Of a stretch of 12,304 nt of DNA, positions 7,388 to 12,304 are shown piece after piece; within the stretch, counting starts at the first letter, position 1, and the number at the start of each line of letters is the position of its first letter. Both the position numbers and the translations under genes were made by a program. This stretch comes from an uncultured Eubacteriales bacterium (GTDB taxonomy: Bacteria > Bacillota > Clostridia > Lachnospirales > Lachnospiraceae), in contig URND01000091.1 in assembly GCA_900549105.1 (NCBI GenBank), positions 1-12,304 on the forward strand, written 5' to 3'. The notes under the pieces were generated by a model. It did not search any database. It was not told where the DNA came from and worked only from the letters and a program-made list of their open reading frames with translations.

Positions 7388-7942
7388 TTACATCAGGCTT
7401 TCAAAAATTTCCGGCCGCGGACTTGGTATAACCACGCTGGAAACAAGTAAGCCGTTGTTCTTTCCTTCCTCGCTGCCCGCTTCCACAGAAGCCTTGACCG
7501 AAGCCACATCCCCGGTCATAACCACGAAGGATTTACCGCCAAGGCCCATGCCGAGACGCACGTCGAGCAGCGTCACATTGGCCGCCTTGACCGCCGCATC
7601 GGCGCCGTAAACCGCCGCTGTTATACTGTAAAATTCCATAACGCCGATGGCGCCTCTGCCATGAAAATCCGTTGCCTGGTTAATGGCTTCAATCACCTGG
7701 GGATGAACTCTCGGAATCACTGTGGAGTCTACCACATGGCTTTCTCCGACAGCCATTCCGGCATCCAGGGAAGCCTTGACCGCCGCAACTTCCCCTGTAA
7801 ATAATATACTGTATTTTCCCGGACATACCGGTTTTGCAAAGGACAATTCCACCTGTGCCGCCTTTAAAATGGCATCGGCAGCCTCCACTCCTTTGGCAAT
7901 ACTGTTCAGTTCAAGAAAACCTACCGTTTCAATCATCGTCAT
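7388..7942 (-). CDS. pduT: BMC shell protein with tandem BMC domains, PduT type
   Basis: This 184-residue trimer-forming shell protein has two BMC domains (about residues 3-90 and 96-180). Cys40 in the motif VCPGKY corresponds to the cysteine of Salmonella PduT that binds a single [4Fe-4S] cluster at the trimer axis. PduT is thought to pass electrons across the shell to or from PduS. Its ATG overlaps the pduS stop (ATGA, 4 bases), which indicates translational coupling and fits the PduS-PduT partnership. The start could also be Met3, two codons in. Confidence 0.93.
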   Translation of the reverse strand: MTMIETVGFLELNSIAKGVEAADAILKAAQVELSFAKPVCPGKYSILFTGEVAAVKASLDAGMAVGESHVVDSTVIPRVHPQVIEAINQATDFHGRGAIGVMEFYSITAAVYGADAAVKAANVTLLDVRLGMGLGGKSFVVMTGDVASVKASVEAGSEEGKNNGLLVSSVVIPSPRPEIFESLM

Positions 7943-9291
7943 CTACCCGTCCTTTCAATGATAATCCGCTTTCCAACGGAAACCACCTTTCCGGAAATGC
8001 TGGCATGGATATTTGCACCCATAGCTCCTTCTGGAATACGTGCGATCAACTGTCCCTCTGTCACCATATCGCCGGTTTTGACAACCGCCTCCGACGGTGC
8101 GCCGATATGCATGCTGACAGGAATCTCCACTCTGTCCGGCGTTCCTTCAATGCAGGTATCAATTTTCAAATCATACCATGGCATCACGCCCACACGGGCT
8201 GCCACCCTGCCTGCCGGAATCTTCCGGCCTTCCCGGTTTCTGTCCGCCTTATAGACATCCGTTTCTCTTGTGTAACGGATACCGGCCTCCCGAAGCGCGC
8301 CTTTAAGTACCTGATTCACCCGTTTTGGCTGTAAGCCCATCGGACAGGCGTACTCTTCACAGATACCGCACTCGCAGCAAATCGCCGCATTCTGCACATC
8401 TCTGTCATTTAAAATTTTCGTCACATCCCCCGACATGGCAAGCTTTCGCATAATCTTATGGGGCTGGAGCGGATGGCCGATTAAGTGTCTCGGGCACATC
8501 TGAGTACAATAACTGCACTGGATACAGGCTGACCGGGCACGATTGAGCATATGCTGCAGGGAAATCTGGGTTTTCCGGGCAATGCTTCCATCCTCCGGAA
8601 GTATAAGAATACCGGAAGTTGTTTTTGTCACTACCGCTGTTTTTGCTTCCTCCATCGTCATCCGCGCGCCCATCATCGGTCCGCCGGATACGACAAAATA
8701 TCTGGATTTCCGGGTTCCTCCGGCCAGAGCAATACAGGTGTCAAAGGATGTTCCCACCGGCACATGCAGCACTGTCGGCTGATTCACCTCGCCTGTTACC
8801 GTCAAATATTTTTTTGTAAAATGCTTGCCTTCCATGGCATCGCTGATACCAAGCATTGTTGCCACATTGGAAACCACACAGCCCACATCCAGAGGAATTC
8901 CCGCCGGCGGAACAATCCGCCCTGTCACTTCATAAACCATGGTCTGCTCATCCCCCGCCGGATAAAAGCTGTCCATTTTCGCCAGCTTCACCTTCGAGCT
9001 GCGCTCCTTCAATACCTTTTCCAGAGCTTTAATTTCCTCTGTATATGTCTTTTTAAGGGCAATCCGACATTCCTTTGCACCGAGCATCTCTCCGACAGCT
9101 TCCACCGCCGAAACTACCCGGTCTCCCAGATGCTTCATAATATATCTGTCCGTACGCAGCAGAGGTTCACACTCAGCTCCGTTAATAATCAGATATTCCA
9201 CCGGTCCGCCGGCATATTTGACATGGGTAGGAAAGCCGGCGCCGCCGCAGCCGACGATGCCCGCCTCTTTAATACGATTCAATAAGTCCAT
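7939..9291 (-). CDS. pduS: PduS-type flavin/iron-sulfur electron-transfer protein (RnfC-like)
   Basis: This 450-residue protein has a Gly-rich N-terminal motif GIVGCGGAGFPTHVK (11-25) and GAECEPLLRTDR, as in RnfC/Complex I NuoF-like NADH- and FMN-binding domains. Two ferredoxin-type [4Fe-4S] motifs follow: C256/C259/C262/C266 and C305/C308/C311/C316, with spacings as in Salmonella PduS. The C-terminus has a lipoyl-like barrel segment. In pdu loci PduS reduces cobalamin for the adenosyltransferase; in other BMCs it is proposed to recycle NADH or transfer electrons through PduT. All cluster ligands are present, so it should be functional. It lies four bases after eutN and overlaps pduT by four. 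AGGAAG seven bases before the ATG supports the start. Confidence 0.93.
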   Translation of the reverse strand: MDLLNRIKEAGIVGCGGAGFPTHVKYAGGPVEYLIINGAECEPLLRTDRYIMKHLGDRVVSAVEAVGEMLGAKECRIALKKTYTEEIKALEKVLKERSSKVKLAKMDSFYPAGDEQTMVYEVTGRIVPPAGIPLDVGCVVSNVATMLGISDAMEGKHFTKKYLTVTGEVNQPTVLHVPVGTSFDTCIALAGGTRKSRYFVVSGGPMMGARMTMEEAKTAVVTKTTSGILILPEDGSIARKTQISLQHMLNRARSACIQCSYCTQMCPRHLIGHPLQPHKIMRKLAMSGDVTKILNDRDVQNAAICCECGICEEYACPMGLQPKRVNQVLKGALREAGIRYTRETDVYKADRNREGRKIPAGRVAARVGVMPWYDLKIDTCIEGTPDRVEIPVSMHIGAPSEAVVKTGDMVTEGQLIARIPEGAMGANIHASISGKVVSVGKRIIIERTGR

Positions 9292-9295
9292 GGAT

Positions 9296-9580
9296 TCACT
9301 TCCTGTTCTTGTTTTCTTTCATGATTTCCATAGAATCTATAATACCTACAATTGCGCTGTCCACCGGAACACCTTCTTTTCCGGCGGCTCTTCTGGCCGT
9401 ACTGCCCGTGACAACAAGCACATCTTCGCCCACGCCGGCGCCGACCATATCCGCGGCGACAAACACATCCCCTTTTCCCTGGGCTGTCTCCGTCTCCTTT
9501 ACAATCATAAGCTTCTGTCCGTTTAAGGCATCCTGTTTTTTAGTTGCCCATACGTGTCCGATTACTCTGCAGATAAGCAT
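9296..9580 (-). CDS. eutN: BMC vertex protein, EutN/CcmL family
   Basis: This 94-residue protein has the usual length of the pentameric BMC-P family that closes the twelve vertices of the shell. MLICRVIGHVWATKKQ at the start, the central LMIVKE and the later DSAIVGIID are family signatures. A run of G residues (AGGGGG) six bases before the ATG is the ribosome binding site. The gene sits 10 bp after pduL and 4 bp before pduS. Only one vertex gene is visible here. Confidence 0.93.
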   Translation of the reverse strand: MLICRVIGHVWATKKQDALNGQKLMIVKETETAQGKGDVFVAADMVGAGVGEDVLVVTGSTARRAAGKEGVPVDSAIVGIIDSMEIMKENKNRK

Positions 9581-9590
9581 ACAAGTCCCC

Positions 9591-10541
9591 CTAAACGATT
9601 TCTATCTGTTTGTGTTCGGCCTTAAAGATATCCTTTGCAGCCGGTGTAATGATAACGCCCTTTGCAAAACGCAGCGTTCCGCAGCCACAGCCATTCACCA
9701 GTTCCTTCGCCAGCTTTTCCGTTACCAGTTTTTCACGGATAATATTCCCCGAAGTCCCGGTTTCCGAAGCACAGGCTTTCGCCCCGCCGTCGGAGCAGGC
9801 CGCAGCGCCGCTGCCGAAACCGGCTGAAACGCTGCCGCCGGTTTTACCGCAGCCTTTTCCCTGCTGTTCCTCATTTAATATGGCGCAGACATTTCTCACC
9901 ACTTCATTAATTAATTGTTCCATATCCATTGCTGACACCCCCTTAGCTTCACACGGCGTGCCATACAGAATAAATGCTTCCGTACCCACCCGGTATCCGC
10001 AGGCATTGGCCTCGTCAAAATCAATATGCATTGCCGGAGCAAACTTCTCGTTGACCCGAATCGGCACATCCTCAAAAATAACCTTTCGGTCACTTTCCAC
10101 TTCCACCCGGACTCTGTCGCCGTCACAAACGCCATAGGCTTCCGCATCCTGAGGCCGCATATGAATATGATTGCGCGCCACGATAACGCTTCCGCTGGCC
10201 TTCAGCTCGCCATGGGAACCGATAATCATTACATCCGATGCCCCGTCGAGATTTCCCGATAAATTTACCGGGGCCGTCAGCCCGAGCTTCCGGCAGTCTG
10301 TCTTGGACAATTCAACCTGAACAGCTCCCCTCGGCGGTCCGAGAACAGCCACATTTTCCACACAGCCGTCTTTGGTTACCAGTTTCACTCTCTGTTCGCT
10401 TAAATACTCTCCGGGTTGGGATAAATCCCGCCGCTTTTTCAAAACGGCCCCCGGCCCGAAAAGTGTTTCAATGGCAGCCTGGGTTAAATGAACATGGCAG
10501 CCGGAGGCTTCGATTAAAATTTTCTTTTTCTCTGCACTCAT
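9591..10541 (-). CDS. pduL: PduL-type phosphate propanoyl/acetyltransferase with C-terminal extension
   Basis: This 316-residue enzyme is about 100 residues longer than typical PduL proteins. It converts acyl-CoA and phosphate to acyl-phosphate and CoA, recycling CoA inside the shell. The two PduL half-barrels span about residues 8-200. Zinc ligands are present: H16 and H18 (HVHL), E77, H125 and H127 (HIHM), and H172. The N-terminus starts straight at the barrel, without the encapsulation peptide found there in many PduL proteins. Instead an amphipathic helix (205-225) follows the catalytic domain, then a Gly/Ser/Cys-rich linker (about 226-266) and a C-terminal segment (267-316) that resembles the N-terminus of the neighbouring EutT homologue. 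The ATG overlaps the eutT stop by four bases (ATGA). Confidence 0.92.
   Translation of the reverse strand: MSAEKKKILIEASGCHVHLTQAAIETLFGPGAVLKKRRDLSQPGEYLSEQRVKLVTKDGCVENVAVLGPPRGAVQVELSKTDCRKLGLTAPVNLSGNLDGASDVMIIGSHGELKASGSVIVARNHIHMRPQDAEAYGVCDGDRVRVEVESDRKVIFEDVPIRVNEKFAPAMHIDFDEANACGYRVGTEAFILYGTPCEAKGVSAMDMEQLINEVVRNVCAILNEEQQGKGCGKTGGSVSAGFGSGAAACSDGGAKACASETGTSGNIIREKLVTEKLAKELVNGCGCGTLRFAKGVIITPAAKDIFKAEHKQIEIV
9867..9929 (-). other. Putative internal encapsulation peptide of PduL
   Basis: Codons 205-225 of pduL encode an amphipathic helix containing MEQLINEVVRNVCAIL, with hydrophobic residues at i/i+3/i+4. It is flanked by a flexible Gly/Ser linker on its C-terminal side. This is the pattern of BMC encapsulation peptides, which usually occur at the N- or C-terminus of cargo. 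Its placement between two modules is inferred from sequence pattern only. Confidence 0.5.
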
Positions 10542-11296
10542 GACTTTCTGCCTCCCTCATAATAACCTGCCAGCCATCGGCAAAATACAATATAAACGCC
10601 GCTGCTCAGACGATTCAGATGCTGAATAATATCCGGGCGTTCCACAAGGCCGTCCGCCGTCATAAAGGCATGGGCCGCGGCGAGCTCCGTTTCCCGCACC
10701 TTTGTCCGGAGACGGTTTAAATCCGCCGCCATCCGGCCCATGGTGTAATCCGGAATTGGGTGGTCCATTCCAAAATATTTTTTAACATTGTGGGAATGTT
10801 CCCGCAACTCCTTATCCGTCATGCCGAGAATCTTCATCGGCTGTAATGGTTCTTCCTTCACCTCAGCGCCCAAAATGCACCGGGTTCCATACAGGATATC
10901 GCCCAAATCCGTCACCAGCTTCTCCTGCTTCTGCGCGCAGGCCTCCGCCTGAAGACAGATAATCTCCGCCTGAAGCGTGTCCAGCTGTCCCCTGAACTCA
11001 ATCCGGGGATGGGTTTTCGGCACCAGAAGGTTGCCCCGCAAATGGGTCATATACTCCGGCTTCTCGCCGTAGCCAGCCCCCGTTGCAGCGTCAATATATG
11101 TACGTTGGCCATGACCGGGAAGAGGTGTTCTGGTCATCACCGCCGGCTGGCTTTCCATAATTACCAGAGAAATCCCTCTGTCCCGGAGATATTCTTTGGC
11201 AAGCGGCGTCACGAACACATCCGGTTCAACACGATATTCGGTTGTGCTTTCCGCAAGCGCAGCGGCTCTCAGCATGGTTTCTGTTAAAATTTTCAT
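10538..11296 (-). CDS. eutT: EutT-type cobalamin adenosyltransferase homologue
   Basis: EutT enzymes transfer the adenosyl group of ATP to cob(I)alamin, supplying coenzyme B12 to ethanolamine ammonia-lyase. Residues 1-48 form the N-terminal segment with the VTPLAKEYLRDRGI motif, shared with EutQ-like proteins. The Cob_adeno_trans domain follows, with KPEYMTHL (79-86), THPRIEFRGQLD (95-106), LRTKVRETELAAA (196-208) and RPDIIQHLNRLSS (220-232). The HX11CCX2C iron-binding motif described for Salmonella EutT is absent: the stretch before KPEYMTHL has no cysteine. I chose the ATG at 11296 (252 residues), because AGAGG lies seven bases upstream; an in-frame TTG at 11302 has no adequate spacing. The stop overlaps pduL. 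Homologues also occur in BMC loci that do not use B12, so activity is not assured. Confidence 0.88.
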   Translation of the reverse strand: MKILTETMLRAAALAESTTEYRVEPDVFVTPLAKEYLRDRGISLVIMESQPAVMTRTPLPGHGQRTYIDAATGAGYGEKPEYMTHLRGNLLVPKTHPRIEFRGQLDTLQAEIICLQAEACAQKQEKLVTDLGDILYGTRCILGAEVKEEPLQPMKILGMTDKELREHSHNVKKYFGMDHPIPDYTMGRMAADLNRLRTKVRETELAAAHAFMTADGLVERPDIIQHLNRLSSGVYIVFCRWLAGYYEGGRKS

Positions 11297-11335
11297 AACC
11301 AAACCTCTTCTTCAATCCATCCAAACCTGACTGTC

Positions 11336-11620
11336 CTATTTTAAAGTAGGAAGGATGTATTCAACTTCTTCATGTGGACGTGGAATTACATGAACACTGA
11401 TTAATTCACCCACATTTGCTGCGGCTGCCGCACCTGCATCAGTTGCAGCCTTAACAGCGCCGACATCGCCGCGGACCATAACTGTAACAAGTCCTCCGCC
11501 AACATGAACCTTTCCAATCAATGTAACGTTTGCCGCTTTTACCATAGCATCGGCTGCTTCAATTGCGCCAACTAAACCTTTTGTTTCAATCATTCCTAAA
11601 GCCTGTACTACATCTGCCAT
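11336..11620 (-). CDS. eutM: BMC hexameric shell protein, EutM/PduA type
   Basis: This 94-residue single BMC domain protein forms hexagonal tiles of the shell facets. ALGMIETKGLVGAIEAADAM, MVRGDVGAVKAATDAGAAAA and the C-terminal SVHVIPRPH are near-identical to the EutM/PduA family. The pore loop reads KVHVGGGLVT, with a His just before the Gly run, so the central pore would be polar. It has the best ribosome binding site of the window (AAGGAGG nine bases before the ATG). Its codons end in A or T much more often than those of its neighbours, which suggests selection for high expression. It lies 46 bp after the aldehyde dehydrogenase and 39 bp before the chosen eutT start. Confidence 0.95.
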   Translation of the reverse strand: MADVVQALGMIETKGLVGAIEAADAMVKAANVTLIGKVHVGGGLVTVMVRGDVGAVKAATDAGAAAAANVGELISVHVIPRPHEEVEYILPTLK

Positions 11621-11649
11621 AATATTTATCCTCCTTGATTTAAAATCCT

Positions 11650-11678
11650 TTTATATTTTTTATTTATTAACCTCTTAA
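11650..11678 (-). promoter_or_regulatory. Possible internal promoter ahead of the shell gene
   Basis: On the minus strand TTAAGA (11673-11678) and TATAAA (11650-11655) are 17 bases apart, across the aldehyde dehydrogenase stop codon and about 30 bases upstream of the shell gene ATG. The region is strongly A/T-rich, so this may be chance. An extra promoter would fit the high shell protein demand. Confidence 0.25.
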
Positions 11679-12304
11679 TTTTGCCAGTACCGCCCGGGTA
11701 ATAGCTTCCACATCCTCCGCCGTCAGCCCGGATGTCGATGCGCCGCTGTTCACTGTCCGGCAGCAATTAGACTGCTCCGGCGCCGGAACATTATACTTCT
11801 TCCGGATATCCGAAAGCTCAGTAACCCCGCAGGCTACCCGGCGTATATTAATCAGATTCATCGGCGTGATATTATCCGATGTGGCGCTGCCTCCGACTGC
11901 GCCGCAGCCCAAAGTCAATGCCGGAGCAAGATTGGTCGTTCCGCCAACGCCGCCCAAAGCGCCCGGTGTATTTACCAGCAAGCGGGATACCGGTTTCTTT
12001 AAAGCAAATTCCCGAATCACATCCGTGTCCTCGGAATGAATTGTCATCGTATGGCCGACGCCCTCATTTTGAAGAATCTGAATACTCCGCTCACAGGCTT
12101 CCTGCCAGCCTTCTTCAACAAAGAAGGCTAAGAGCGGACAAAGTTTCTCGCGGGTATATGGATTCTTTTTGGAAACTTCTGTCTGCCTGGACAAAAGCAC
12201 CCGCGTTCCCGCAGGAATCTGGATTCCCGCCATATCCGCAATGGCCTGTGCCGATTTTCCGACAATTTTCGGATTCATCGTTCCATTATCTCTCAGAATA
12301 AACT
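11667..12304 (-). CDS. CoA-acylating aldehyde dehydrogenase, C-terminal part (N-terminus beyond window)
   Basis: The open frame continues past the Met codon at 12278 to the window edge without a stop, and the codons before that Met also read as family sequence, so the Met is internal. About 211 residues are visible. NPKIVGKSAQAIADMAG, EKLCPLLAF, KKPVSRLLVNTPGALGGVGG and LTLGCGAVGG are characteristic of the acylating aldehyde dehydrogenases of BMC loci (EutE/PduP/CutF type), which turn acetaldehyde or propionaldehyde into acyl-CoA with NAD+ reduction. The catalytic cysteine lies upstream of the window. A Cys/Ser-rich linker is followed by a C-terminal amphipathic helix that looks like an encapsulation peptide. 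It precedes the shell gene by 46 bp. The exact substrate is not determinable from this part. Confidence 0.9.
   Translation of the reverse strand, partial: FILRDNGTMNPKIVGKSAQAIADMAGIQIPAGTRVLLSRQTEVSKKNPYTREKLCPLLAFFVEEGWQEACERSIQILQNEGVGHTMTIHSEDTDVIREFALKKPVSRLLVNTPGALGGVGGTTNLAPALTLGCGAVGGSATSDNITPMNLINIRRVACGVTELSDIRKKYNVPAPEQSNCCRTVNSGASTSGLTAEDVEAITRAVLAKLRG
11670..11723 (-). other. Putative C-terminal encapsulation peptide of the aldehyde dehydrogenase
   Basis: The last 18 codons encode TAEDVEAITRAVLAKLRG, a short amphipathic helix separated from the enzyme by a flexible segment rich in Ser, Gly, Thr and Cys. This matches the well-known form of BMC cargo-targeting peptides and the C-terminal location reported for several BMC aldehyde dehydrogenases. 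Confidence 0.7.

Noticed and set aside
6981..7610. 209-codon open frame on the plus strand opposite pduU and pduT
   Set aside because: Ser/Thr/Ala-rich mirror of the BMC domains with no recognisable domain or ribosome binding site.
8551..9285. 244-codon open frame on the plus strand opposite pduS
   Set aside because: His/Cys/Arg-rich translation without any family motif, lying wholly antisense to a gene with intact Fe-S motifs; a shadow frame.
11297..11302. TTG at 11302 as the start of the EutT homologue
   Set aside because: The AGAGG ribosome binding site is only one base from it, but seven bases from the ATG at 11296, and the family N-terminus aligns with the ATG.
12276..12278. ATG at 12278 as the start of a short separate protein
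   Set aside because: The frame stays open and family-like to the window edge, no ribosome binding site precedes it, and the protein begins mid-domain.
6560..12304. Naming the locus outright as ethanolamine, propanediol or choline utilisation
   Set aside because: The signature enzyme is outside the window and the visible genes occur in several BMC types.

Overview
The window looks like a chromosomal segment of a low-to-mid GC anaerobic Firmicute, most likely a gut-type Clostridia (Lachnospiraceae-like). The reasons are AGGAGG-type ribosome binding sites, a Clostridia-style RND pump and MATE pump, a Cytidylate_kin2 protein and a bacterial microcompartment (BMC) locus mixing eut and pdu gene types. 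This placement is inferred from protein character; no 16S or other marker is present.

Right part (about 6560-12304, all minus strand): the 3' end of a BMC operon. In transcription order it encodes an acylating aldehyde dehydrogenase (N-terminus beyond the window), a EutM/PduA-type hexameric shell protein, a EutT-type cobalamin adenosyltransferase homologue, a PduL-type phosphotransacylase with an unusual C-terminal extension, a EutN-type vertex pentamer, a PduS-type flavin/Fe-S electron-transfer protein, a PduT-type Fe-S trimeric shell protein, a PduU/EutS permuted shell protein, and a PduV/EutP GTPase. Within a shell, the aldehyde would be oxidised to acyl-CoA (aldehyde dehydrogenase) and converted to acyl-phosphate (PduL). 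PduS and PduT would carry electrons across the shell. The signature enzyme that makes the aldehyde is not in the window, so the substrate (ethanolamine, 1,2-propanediol, choline or other) cannot be fixed. The last four genes keep the pduS-T-U-V order of Salmonella, while the preceding part is eut-like. The operon ends in a terminator that lies inside the 3' coding end of the convergent lysR gene.

Middle (about 3540-6600): a plus-strand LysR-family regulator is divergent from a minus-strand MATE transporter, with an inverted repeat between them. The MATE gene is followed 22 bp later by a cytidylate-kinase-like gene and then by a strong hairpin terminator.

Left part (1-3510): a large minus-strand gene for an RND-family transporter, cut off by the window edge, with a roughly 315-residue coiled-coil insertion where Gram-negative RND pumps have their TolC-docking region. 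Its promoter carries a TetR-like operator just downstream of the -10 box.

No tRNA, rRNA, CRISPR array, insertion sequence or riboswitch was seen, and no gene-free stretch exceeds 300 bases. The most interesting items are the rearranged PduL, the RND coiled-coil insertion, the terminator encoded antisense within lysR, and the EutT homologue without the CCxxC metal motif.
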